DNA of 64,000 nt from the NCBI RefSeq assembly GCF_932274485.2, contig NC_065879.2, positions 64,997,459 to 65,061,458 on the forward strand, read 5' to 3'. Shown in pieces: positions 36,873 to 46,368 of the stretch; within the stretch, counting starts at the first letter, position 1; each line of letters starts with the position of its first letter. Source of the DNA: Patella vulgata. Its lineage: Eukaryota > Mollusca > Gastropoda > Patellidae. Both the position numbers and the translations under genes were made by a program. The notes below the pieces were generated by a model, which was not told where the DNA came from, did not search any database, and saw only the letters and a list, made by a program, of their open reading frames with translations.

Positions 36873-37039
36873 AGTTTTATAGTTAACTCGAGGAAAAGTC
36901 CCATTCTACTTTTATGCGAATACTGAAGACTCGTGCATGACATATGTATGATATTTTATGGTCTATCCGAGCTCTAAAGTTCTATCAATGCCATTTTAGT
37001 ACATGAAAACCAAAGCTTGAAATTCCATGATTTTACGTC
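36873..37039. other. 3' flank of the element E gene
   Basis: Short AT-rich stretch between the stop codon and the right arm. No AATAAA signal is obvious. Confidence 0.4.
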
Positions 37040-37394
37040 TGTTTATTGTCAAAAATATGCATGAAGGAGAAAAATATCAAAGTTCATACTTTCACATAAA
37101 CATGACCCTGGATGGTTCTTACTACCGTGCGATTTTCGTCGAAATCTATGTGACCCCACATTTCGAAATTTGAGCGAGAAAATGTGAAATTTTCGATATT
37201 TTCAATTTTCAGGTGCGAAAATTTCTGCGAACCCGGGGCCGGAGAACCTAATTTTTTTGTTTGGCCATAAGTCCTGCCCAAGAGCTTCAGAATATTCAGA
37301 GATGACATTAGCCGCACTCGTAGTTTGGCTGTGAACGCGTCATACAGTTTCGATTTTCAGTCGTTTTTATACCAAATTCAGTACAAGTTAGAGA

Positions 37395-37436
37395 AATGAA
37401 ATGAAATGAAATGGAGTTTAACGTCCTACTGTTCTG
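37395..37436 (-). repeat. Very short SINE-A insertion inside the right arm of E
   Basis: The ATTTC tail and about 27 bases of SINE-A 3' end. Flanks TACAAGTTAGAGA (37382-37394) and TACTTGTTAGAGA (37437-37449) are a 13-bp target duplication with two changes; the left arm has the uninterrupted site. Confidence 0.8.
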
Positions 37437-37441
37437 TACTT

Positions 37442-37619
37442 GTTAGAGACCCGGGGTTTAGGCGTAGACCAAAAATAATGCCAGATTTGGAAAATTTGGC
37501 CAGAGTTCTATTAGAAAAGCAAGTTAAAAAGTTAGAGACCCAGGGTTTAGGCGTAGGAGAAAAATAATGCCAGATTCGGAAAATTTGGCCCGAGTTCCAT
37601 TAGAAAAGCAAGTTAAAAT
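37442..37619. repeat. Two 89-bp tandem copies in the right arm of E
   Basis: GTTAGAGACCC through AAAAGCAAGTTAAAA occurs twice in a row (37442-37530 and 37531-37619). The left arm has it once. The two copies differ at several sites. Confidence 0.85.
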
Positions 37620-37741
37620 AAGTCTATTGGCTTTTGAACCTGCCTATGGTCATCTCAATGGATCATAACAAAATATAAAAAAATTGGAAAAATCCCGAGG
37701 GGTCGGGTTAAAACCTTGCATCAGTTCATATGGAATGACCC

Positions 37742-38170
37742 CTATGGGCCTCGCCCCCAAGAATTCAGATATTGGACTTGAACAATAATTCTGGCTACTA
37801 CTGGTATTTATCAAATGATGGAGTTATTTCTAGTCAACTCATTCATTATGCCTGTAGGCTTTAAGCTACCCTTGGGTATGTGTTACTGCTGTATATTTTT
37901 ATTGAACCACTTTATTCGAATAGTTCAATTTGGCTTGTTTGGTCATGATGATCTCATTTAGTGTTTATAAACATTTTACATTGTTTTGCTGTGTTTATGT
38001 ATTACAAAGTTTCAAAGAAAAAAAAGTTTTAAATTAATATAATGAGTTTATTATTTTTTATTAAAACAAAAAAATCAATGGTGACAACTTAAAATGACTA
38101 AGTGACAAGTAAAAATTATTTCTACTTGTCACCTGAGACAAGTAAAATTTTACAAATATTTCAACCCCTG
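37742..38170 (+). mobile_element. Rest of the hAT element beyond E, with its right end
   Basis: After E the hAT element appears to continue as 3' flank. It ends at 38170 in TTTCAACCCCTG, that is CAGGGGTTGAAA on the minus strand, a typical hAT terminus. Just inside is a hairpin, GTGACAAGTA and TACTTGTCAC (38101-38131). No matching CAGGGGTTGAAA was found on the left, so the left end may be lost. Confidence 0.55.
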
Positions 38171-39039
38171 CTGTGGTAGATGTATTTTTGGTGGATATCA
38201 GGTAATCTACGTGTTGTATATCTGATTTGGCATCTCCACCATGTTGTGTGGGTATATTTGTTTGGTTAGCCATGGGTTAAAATAATATGAATGTAAAACC
38301 ACATGTGAGATCAGCAATGCTTATTCACTCTCTCTCCGGCCTAATTTCAAAAATTACATAATGGGAGATAATTCTAAAGGACTTCAATTAGTAAAGGGGA
38401 GGAAACTTTATCATGAAAGGATGCATTAGCACAATGTGTGGAGGATATGAGACATAATTACTAAATGACAATAGCCGACTAATGCCCAGCAATGAGCATG
38501 GCATGAATTGAATTATTTATTTTATCAAAGGATCAGTAACCAATTAATTTACACACAAAAGCGCCACCCCGATTACAATTCTTAACCCCATTGGAATTTC
38601 TCACATATACGCAGGATGGCCCACAGCCTTAAATATTTGTGCTAATAAAAATTCAACATAAAGATCACAATTCAGGCACGAGCACCCGCTAACACCCCAA
38701 ATAGACATTTGCGCGACAATATTCATTCACTTATTTGTCTGTGAAGCCCGTACATAATATCTTCTTTACGTGTTTGAGTTATAAAAATAATTTATTTGCA
38801 ACAATTTCCAAAAAATACTGCTATAGTTATGATCCTTTATAAATTGTGGATGCTCTATTAAATGCTGTCATTACTGACAATAAAAAATATTAGACATCCC
38901 TTGTGGGCTCCTCGGACAACTTGGCTGCAATTGGCGCGTTTTGTTGCCTCTCAACCTCCCCTGCGTCTTAATTGGGTTATTTATGAGTCTGGTCGACGAG
39001 TCATTTTTAAACACTTGCTAGCTAAATGGCGACTACCAG
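38171..39039. other. Dispersed repeat F copy 2, otherwise no gene
   Basis: Bases about 38250-38370 match 24262-24396 (AAACCACATGTGAGATCA, ATTACATAATGGGAGA). The remainder is AT-rich with nothing recognised. Confidence 0.55.
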
Positions 39040-39095
39040 AAACAAATTAGGTTTAACGCCCTACTGTTGTGCTCTGAACTGGGCTAATCCAGTAG
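39040..39095 (-). repeat. SINE-A 3' fragment
   Basis: GGTTTAACGCCCTACTGTTG and GAACTGGGCTAAT match the 3' end of SINE-A read on the plus strand. The copy is diverged and short. Confidence 0.65.
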
Positions 39096-39232
39096 ACGTG
39101 GTACAAGGGTTAATCAGCGAACTGGATGTATGACATGTGTTGTTGACGTTTGGGAAAGTAGGACGAGGGGAAATGTGTAGGGAGTGAAGTGCTGTAAAGG
39201 GATAGTTAGATGTATTATGAATGGTTAGAGTG

Positions 39233-39280
39233 GCTGTGGTGTTACGGTGAAATACTATGCCGCCACCGTAACACCACAGC
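39233..39280. other. Perfect 17-bp inverted repeat (hairpin)
   Basis: GCTGTGGTGTTACGGTG at 39233-39249 and its exact reverse complement at 39264-39280 with a 14-base loop. No gene or T run lies beside it to suggest a terminator. Its role is unknown. Confidence 0.85.
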
Positions 39281-40287
39281 TTTATGATTTGTTAGACAGG
39301 AGTGATGTAATGGGTGTCAACAACTGGGTATGCTGGTACCGTCGCAACGTAGCCGTGAAATATATATTGTGGGGGGGGGGAGGGCGGAAACGGAAAAATA
39401 TACAATGTTGACAGTATAGTGAAAACACTATTTTGGCATTGTTTGCGGGGTTAAACCTAAAAATCACATTAATACACCTATTACACGATATTGTGAAACT
39501 AGCTGACGGGCGGCGATTGTTCGACTCGGGGCTGCTCTGTCAGTATCTAACAAACGCATTTAGTTCGCGTACAACTTTTAAAAACCGAATGTCAGTATGG
39601 TATTTCTCACATAATTGGTTATCGCAAAAACAGAGTAAACTGAAAGCGAGTAATCTCGACTCAAACCTATAGTCTATAGCCTACTTACTACACTCGTCTT
39701 CCTATATTATTGTTTTTGGACGGTTTACTACTCAGTGATAAGCCTGCGCCGCAAAAAGAGGTCTCGCCTTTTATTATTAGTATAATGACTTCCTCATGTG
39801 CGGCAGGTTAGTTTGCTTCTAAAAACACTGTTTTCCGTTCCAAAAAATACAAAAGTAATTTTCTACCAGATGACCATGGTTCTTTTCACCGAGACTAGAT
39901 AATTTCTCTCGGTGTAAGGATATAGCTATGGATAAGTTCATACAAGGTCAATAAATCCGCGGTCACTTCGGGTCACACTGTTGAGAAAATAAACCGATGG
40001 GTTTGTTTAGTAGCAAATTGAGCGTGAATCAACTGAGTTTGTACTGAAAAATTTTTGAGTGATATGTATGAACTGTCTTCACACATTCGGTTTATAATTA
40101 GCGATACACAGGTACAGTGGCAAGTGTTGTACTTTACAGACTGTTTACCTCCGAACTACCTCCGCACGAAATCCCCGATTTGGGTACTTGTTAAAAGAAA
40201 AAGAAATAGTACCTGTGCGCATGCCAGTAAAAAAAACCTAAGAGTTCGCGCATAAAAATGCCCGATGGTACCAGGCGCCAGGTCATC
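39281..40287. other. No gene recognised
   Basis: Contains a G run at 39370-39381. Frames of 61-79 codons (39282-39467 minus, 39433-39672 plus) show no similarity I recognise. Confidence 0.45.
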
Positions 40288-40443
40288 AAGACGGGCATAC
40301 TCCATACAGTGTGCTATGAGGGAAATTTTAACCGGACAGGGGCACTATTATACGGCCTACTCTTATATCGAATTCCATCTGTCAAGGGGTCTTTAACGTG
40401 CACGCCAATGTGCACACGGGACAGCTGTCCTTGTCAGTCCCTC
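40288..40443 (-). repeat. SINE-A internal fragment
   Basis: GGGCATACTCCATACAGTGT, GGCCTACTCTTATATCGAAT and CACGCCAATGTG match the SINE-A body. Both the tail and the head are missing, and about 27 bases are deleted near 40420 relative to the 12.3-kb copy. Confidence 0.75.
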
Positions 40444-41377
40444 CTTGGTTTTTCTGCAATATTCTACCATTTTCTGGTTAATCCTTCATAATAAATGACG
40501 CCTGGCATCTGACATTGTTGGGATGGAAACCAAACGATGGAGGTAATGATACACACCCACATACAAAAACAACCTATTTTATCATTTATTACTTATAGAT
40601 TATTTTATAAAATTTCGTTGTTTTTTTTTGTGATAAGTTTGTACCAATTTTAATACTGTATGCCCCACAACATAAATACAGCTGAGAAGAGTGTTTGTTA
40701 ATTTAATGCTATATTTAAACGGATTCTGTAGAAAATGAAGCCCTTACATTAGTCTTACAGGCATTACTGTCGATTCATGGGGCATTGGTAACGATGAATT
40801 GTGTTTTGTTAACTCTTATTAATTATTCGCCTGATGTTTAATGCACTGTGTTGTTTTAATAGTCAATGGCTTACCTTCAACTGATCTGGGCTTAAAATAC
40901 AAGTACTGACAGGAAACCTGAAATGAAAATATATATTAATGAGTCTTTGATTAAAATAATGGAGATTCATAACGTATAGGACAAGTTATAGGCGGGGAAT
41001 AGCATGTTCAATGCAGAGTGAACTGAAATGACATGGGGTTTACTGTTATGCAACAACTGGGCTAATGAAGAGGTTGAACGTCCCACAATCGCCAAATATG
41101 TAGGCCTTGCCCTTTATATTCACTTGTGATATGTATGTAAACCTCTACGCTGGTTCCAAATCTGGTCTCAAATCGGAGATCAGATTGTTTGCCGAGTGAG
41201 CATGCGCGGAAATATTTTATTTTGAAGCTATTTCTTTTTTTTAAGTAAACAAAAATCGATGTGGGACTGAATGGATTCGGCTGAAATTTTTATTGTTGGT
41301 TAATGAGTAGGTGTACTATACCATATCAAAAATTCAAGGGGCTCTTTTCTCTCGTTTTCGAATTTAAAATATTTGAA
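40444..41377. other. No gene; SINE-A trace
   Basis: At 41028-41075 GAAATGACATGGGGTTTACT and GGGCTAATGAAG are a decayed SINE-A 3' end. Otherwise AT-rich without recognised features. Confidence 0.5.
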
Positions 41378-41845
41378 CTTGTTAAACTTGAATATTCAGC
41401 TTACCATCCCAACGCGGATAAGTGTCCTACGTATGATTACCAGCTGGAAAATGATACCAGCTTTGTGTACGAATAATAGATATCAAATTTACCCCCCCCC
41501 CACATTAATTTAAACTGGAATAACCGTTGATAAGAGTCCAATGGAAATTCAGCTTACCATTCAAACCCGGATACATGTTTTATTAAAATGATTACGAATT
41601 CAGACCACATTGCTCTAAAATTACAGCGTACTATTAGACCGGAGGCTCAGTGCTGGGGGGGGGGGGGGATTTGAACTTGTCAAACTCGAATAACCGTTGA
41701 TATAAGTCCAATGAAAATTCAGCTTACCATTCAAACGCGGATACATATTTATTAAAATGATTACGAATTCAGACCACATTGCTCTAATATTACAGCGTAA
41801 CGCTATTAGACCGAACGCTCAGTGCGGGGGGGGGGGGGAGAGGGT
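41378..41845 (+). repeat. Tandem repeat of about 170 bp with G or C runs between units
   Basis: Three related units share AATTCAGCTTACCAT, AAACGCGGATACAT and GATTACGAATTCAGACCACA; the first is the most diverged. The second and third are separated and followed by G runs of 12-15 bases (about 41655-41668 and 41826-41838). The first is followed by a C run at 41492. Confidence 0.8.
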
Positions 41846-42295
41846 CATCAAATGGGCACAAAACCAGACCAACCTTTTCTAGAATAAAATTTTGCGTAGA
41901 ATACGATGCCGAGTGGTAATCATTCCGCCGTTGGGGCGTTTTCGAGATATTCGGGGTCAAATGAGGTCATTTGCACTGAAAGTGAATGAGCAGCCGTTCT
42001 TGTATCATGAAAACATGCTGAAAATGATCGAAAGTAATCAACCTTTCAATAAAAATGTTAACTTGCTAAATTCGCACAACTATAGTTTCATTATGTATAG
42101 CAATCGCTGTGAAACTAAATCAGAGAGATTTTGATTTGACAGTTATTACGTACTTTTGAAACAGGTTTCGAAGTGTTTGGGTTCAGTTATGCAAGATCTT
42201 TTTCGACGTTCTAAAGTAAATGTACGGTGCTAAAACCACCTAAAGATAAGTTTTAAATGTTCCTTTTATTAATTAGAACAGGTTTGCTTTAGTGT
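41846..42295. other. No gene recognised
   Basis: An 80-codon frame (41892-42134) has no recognisable similarity. Confidence 0.45.
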
Positions 42296-43290
42296 TTGAC
42301 CCCCGTCTTTCGAAGAAAGCAGGGGACTATTAAAATGGGTCCGAAGATGAGCATATTCTGCTGAGGGTAAGCAGAGATAAGCAATTTGATTGCTTGATGC
42401 TTTGGGACACGATAACTTTAGTTGTAATTAAGTGAGAGTGATGAAACTTGGGTGTAAAGTTTCACCACACCAATACCTTGACTAAGTTCGATAATGAGCA
42501 TTTTCTGCTCAGGGTAAGCAGAGCGATAAGCAATTTGATTGGCCGAGACTTTGGAACGCAATAACTCTCCGTCTAATTGAGCTAGAATGTTCCAACTTAG
42601 GTGTACGTGTTTATTAGGTCAATGTCTTGATAGAGTTCGAAGATGAGCATTTTCTGCTTAGGGTAAGCAGAGATAAGCAATTTGATTAGTTGATGCTTTG
42701 GGACACGATAACTTTAGTTCTAATTAAGTGAGAGTGAGGACACTTGGTGTATAACTTTATTACACAATGCCTTGACTAAGTTCGATAATGTACATTTTCT
42801 GCGGAGGGTAAGCAGAGCGATAAGCAATTTGATTGGTTGAGACTTTGGAACACCATAACTCTCCTTCTAATTGAGTTACAATGTTTAAATTTGATGTAGG
42901 CGTTCATTAGGTGAATGGTTTGATGGAGTTCGATGATGAATATCGTCTGCTTACGGTAACCAGAGATATGCAATCTAATTGGTTCATGCTTTGGGACACG
43001 ATAACTTTAGTTATAATGAAGTTAGAGCGATGAAACTCAGAATATAGATTCATTATATCATTTACCTTGACTAAGTTCGGTGGTGCGAATTGTTTGCTTA
43101 GGCTAAGGAGCGATAAGCAATATGATTGGTCAAGACATTGGAACATGACAACTCTGCTTTTAATTGGGGTAGAATGTTTAAACTTGATGTAGATGTTCAT
43201 TAGGTGAATGTCTTGACCGAGTTCAATGATTAACATTTGGAGCTAAAGCTAAGCAGAGCTAATCAATTTCATTGGTCGATGTATATGTAT
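42296..43290 (-). repeat. Tandem satellite S2, long inverted array of dimers
   Basis: Seven half-units of about 147 bp begin near 42342, 42488, 42638, 42784, 42931, 43078 and 43226. They alternate between two types: one followed by GATGCTTTGGGACACGATAA, the other by GAGACTTTGGAAC. The true repeat is therefore a dimer of about 295 bp. At 42300-42328 the palindrome CCCGTCTTTCGAAGAAAGCA and GGGG marks the same end seen at 11.15 kb. Long frames inside, up to 109 codons, come from the repeat structure and do not look like genes. Confidence 0.85.
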
Positions 43291-43334
43291 GTATATATTG
43301 TCCTGTCATATTTTCATTTTTTATCATAGCTTGA

Positions 43335-43376
43335 TAATGACTAGAGAAGCCTAGTCGAAACGTCGCTCAGTAAAAA
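43335..43376 (+). ncRNA. Hammerhead-like motif, degenerate
   Basis: GACTAG-AGAAGC-CTAGTC forms a 6-bp stem followed directly by GAAACGTCGC and preceded by TTGATAAT. The order (TGA-rich core strand, stem, GAAAC then GTC) resembles the hammerhead self-cleaving ribozymes found in Penelope-like and other retroelements. The first core strand departs from CTGATGA, so activity is doubtful. No Penelope coding sequence is nearby. Confidence 0.35.
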
Positions 43377-43669
43377 GCAGTAATTGTATTCCATAGAATT
43401 GTGACCTGTATACTAATACATAACACTGCAGTGTAAAACTATGTACATCTTAAATCTCGCTACCAAACCCTGCAAACAGCAGACGTAGGTTGTGTTACAC
43501 AATCTGATTAAAACGCAGATCCTATTTCGTTTCGTTTTTTATAGTTTAAGTTGTCTTTACTACACTAGGATCTGGAAGAGCTGTTATATAACACACGTTC
43601 TGCTGTTATCCGATATGCGGAACATAACATTCGATTATAAAGCCCAATATTTCTTTATCGTCTACTACC

Positions 43670-43830
43670 CATGTATGGAACGGTATCGCCGCCAATATTA
43701 AATGCCCTGCTGAAATGTATTTTCAATTAAATATGTTTAAAAAGTAAAATTTACAAAGACAAAATACCTCTGAGGGCAAAGTTAAATGTAAAACGCCAAA
43801 TGAAATGTGTCAAATGGCAAATATTAATTT
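43670..43830. mobile_element. Family A left arm, truncated
   Basis: TATGGAACGGTATCGCCGCC, then CAATATTAAATGCCCTGC and GTTAAATGTAAAACGCCAAA: the left arm of family A, cut after about 155 bases. No right end is found. Confidence 0.7.
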
Positions 43831-44339
43831 AACGTAGGTATTTTTACTTCGGTTGACCCGTAACAAATATATATTTCAAGAATTGGAAAGTAACACAAAT
43901 AAAGGAAAGTAATTAGTGTGACCGGTTGGGACAGAAGACTACTGGAACCAATATGTTGCTTGATGTAAATTACAACTAATATACAGGAGAAATTCTAGTA
44001 CGCCGGGTTCTGAAATCTTAGCCTGGCTGTAAGTACTGATGGATGTTGTGTACGAGCGAAGGGCTTACGTTTTCTAAAACACCCCATGATGACTATGCAG
44101 ACAGTAGTTGATCAGTTTAGGTGTTTATAACTGGGCTTCATACACGAGATTGCTGTGATGGGCATGTGCAATCTGCGGGGGTAGGGGGGCAGTGGCATGA
44201 CGTCACTTCATATACTACTATTAAGGTTGTCAAGCGCGTATAGTATAATACGTAAACGCAGATATATCTATGTTAAAATTATATTTAGAAAATCTTTAAC
44301 CAATCACGTACGTAAAATTGGTGAGGTCGAGGCTTATTA
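43831..44339. other. No gene recognised
   Basis: Spacer between the family A arm and the SINE-B cluster; nothing recognised. Confidence 0.45.
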
Positions 44340-44680
44340 GGCAATGAGGGGGGGTTGAACCATATGCTAGTTCCGAAATGACCTAGTTTGTGTCTAGTGG
44401 ACGTTAAACCCCATTTCATTGCAATGACCCCTACGCGCGAGCGAATTATTGAAAATTGAACCATGTTAGTCCCGAAATGATCTAGTTTTGTCGAGTGGAC
44501 GTTAAACTCCATTTGTCTTCCGGGACTATCATGTGGTTCAATTTTATTTTCAATAATTCGCTTGCGGGTAGGGGTCTTTAGCAGTGGGAGGAAACCGGAG
44601 AAAACCCACGAGGTTGGACAGGCGACCCTACTCTTTGTCAGTGTCACGTGCTAAAAATTCGGCCATCCAAACCCCGAATG
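44340..44680. repeat. Cluster of three SINE-B pieces in both orientations
   Basis: 44355-44420 and 44424-44512 carry SINE-B sense on the plus strand, each ending in GGACGTTAAACNCCATTT. 44514-44680 carries it on the minus strand with GGGACTATCATGTGGTTC, AATTCGCTTGCGGG, ACCCACGAGG and a degenerate head (TTCGGCCATCC). This is either insertion of SINE into SINE or a local inversion. Confidence 0.75.
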
Positions 44681-44861
44681 ACAGATGGAAAGAAAATGAA
44701 ATTGGACAAGAAATATGCATTGATAGAGGATTTATCCTGACCTCCCCTTACTCCACTATCCCACTCTGTAGGTTTGGTGTCTGTTTTTGTGGAATAGTGT
44801 TTAGATGCCGAGGCCGTCTGATCGTGACTCCCCTTACTCCACTTACTCCAAGGGGTGATCA

Positions 44862-45540
44862 CTGGGGGTCGTGTTCATTTATCACGAGCTCCCCCAGTCG
44901 CAGTTCCTTGATTGTTTCCCTGATACCCTGGCCAAAGCTTTTCTTTCTAGGATCTCTGACATATCTTGTATTTTGTAGACTGACAAAGGTTGGGGATCTT
45001 TCGCCCAGTTGCGAGATCTTAGCCCAGTACCTTGTCGCTAGTTCTTTTCTTCTTAGGGATAGGGGCAACTCCCCGACTTCCTGCAGTAGTGCCTCTCTCC
45101 CAGTCCCTTGCCCTACGCCAGTCGCAATACACAGAGCTTTGTATTGGATGGTGTCAAGCTTCCTTAAGAGTAATGGCGCGCAGTTCATAAAGACCAGAGA
45201 GCCGTAGTCTGATACGGATCGTATTAGAGCACGGTACACCATCATTAGTGTGACTCTGTTGGCCCCCCAAGTGCTGCCCGTTATTTTCCTCATTAAGTTT
45301 AGGATTTTGGTGCATCTATCTACAGTCTCGTCGATGTGCGGTTTCCAGGTCAGCCTTCGGTGAAAGTTTACGCCAAGGAACTTGGTTTGGTCTTTAAATT
45401 CGATGGTTTTCCCGTTCATACACAGAGTCATTCTGCTTATCCCTCTATCCCTGCTTACAAGCATGCCGACTGTTTTCTTCTCCGAGACTTTGAATCCCTA
45501 ATCGTTTGCCCAAACTATTCTCTATATGTACAGAAATACA
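44862..45540 (-). pseudogene. LINE reverse transcriptase fragment, I/Nimb-like, thumb region
   Basis: On the minus strand 201 codons (45464-44862) plus upstream residues in the same frame (WAND-stop-GFKVSEKKT, stop near 45494). Motifs are TKFLGVNFHRRLTWKPHIDE, ANRVTLMMVYRALIRSVSDY with GSLVF, and LDTIQYKALCIATGVGQGT. These match the thumb and connection that follow the YADD box in I-group non-LTR retrotransposons. The catalytic YADD part, the endonuclease and RNase H are absent. The reading ends at the stop after NEHDPQ, and short frames beyond do not match. It is a 5'- and 3'-incomplete LINE remnant. Confidence 0.8.
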
Positions 45541-45599
45541 AATGGTGCCAGTCAATTGTCGATATATTCATTATTAGCTATATATAATAATAATAATAA
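45510..45599. repeat. 90-bp flank repeat, left copy
   Basis: CCCAAACTATTCTCTATA through ATAATAATAATAACC, present again at about 51164-51254 with a few differences. The two copies lie on either side of the BEL element, so the target site already held a tandem duplication. Confidence 0.8.
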
Positions 45600-45604
45600 C
45601 CATA

Positions 45605-46097
45605 TGTTCTGTTTACTGTTACAAATCATCAGTGGTCTGATTCCAAGTTGTTTCTCTTTTTGTTGTTGCACGTGCTTTTTCTGCTGTTAAGAAAGCGGCC
45701 TGCGTGTCACTTATTATTTTGTGTAAAACCGTTCTCTTAGCAGGAGCGAGCAGTCCCGCCATAGAAGTAACTATATAATTTACTTTATTCTTATTTATTT
45801 GACATTTAATATATCGGATTTAAACTTAATTGAAGTTAATAGTTGCATATGTATATCTGGTTAAAGTGTAACTTCTATTTATGTGTCAGTTTGTAAGCTA
45901 GATATTTTGTTCTATTTTAGATCAAATAACCAACCAATAAAACCAATATAACCATGTAACCATGCAATGCTGTATAACAACTGTCATTAAATCTATAAAA
46001 GCATCAGTACAGTGTTTTCAACAAAAAACTAATCCGGTTATACGATTAGTCGGGACTCTGCAAGCTCACCCCCATTTCCGTCTTCTTCAACGGTCCA
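45605..46097 (+). repeat. 5' LTR of the BEL/Pao element
   Basis: Starts TGTTCTGTTTACTG and ends CAACGGTCCA. Near-identical to the 3' LTR. A TATAAAA box-like word lies at about 45995. Confidence 0.9.
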
Positions 46098-46368
46098 CAA
46101 AAATTTGATTTCTTTCTGACGAATGAAGCCAGTTACTACTTTTGCTGCTAACCTGGGACCGAAAAAGACTGGAAATACCTGGTAACACGTATGAACTCTG
46201 TCTGCTAATCTGTTATAAATGAATCCTGCTACGTAAGTTTTCTACAGTCTGTGAATCTGCTAACCCGTAATACTGTGTGTACAAGACCTGTAAACCAGTC
46301 TGATCAATTCTGCTAACCTGTGAGTAAAACTTTTATGATCTGTATTTTTGAACTGAACCGTAAATAAA

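Larger units (their letters stand above)
33032..37741 (+). mobile_element. Element E: 4.7-kb DNA transposon with very long TIRs, superfamily unassigned
   Basis: The outer ends read GGGTCATTCCATAT at 33032 and its inverted form GTTCATATGGAATGACCC ending at 37741. The inverted match runs inward for about 0.7 kb on each side. TAT occurs at 33029-33031 and, after one extra C, at 37743-37745, which fits a 3-bp target duplication. Between the arms lies one intron-containing gene (33856-36872). The element sits inside the decayed hAT gene, so it is the younger of the two. GGG ends with 3-bp duplications recall Zator-type elements, but I cannot confirm that and leave it open. Confidence 0.8.
37040..37741. 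repeat. Right terminal inverted repeat of element E
   Basis: Mirror of the left arm. It has grown by two later events: a 42-base SINE-A insertion at 37395 and an 89-base tandem duplication at 37442-37619. Confidence 0.85.

Noticed and set aside
33431-37317. A 77-codon frame present in both arms of element E
   Set aside because: It lies wholly in the inverted repeats, so its presence in both arms follows from their similarity. There is no domain or sensible start context.
41655-41838. G runs as regulatory quadruplexes
   Set aside because: They belong to a tandem repeat unit and no gene lies nearby. Homopolymer assembly errors are also possible.
42776-43236. Frames of 65 and 109 codons on the minus strand
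   Set aside because: They are satellite S2 units read through; the protein repeats exactly as the DNA does.
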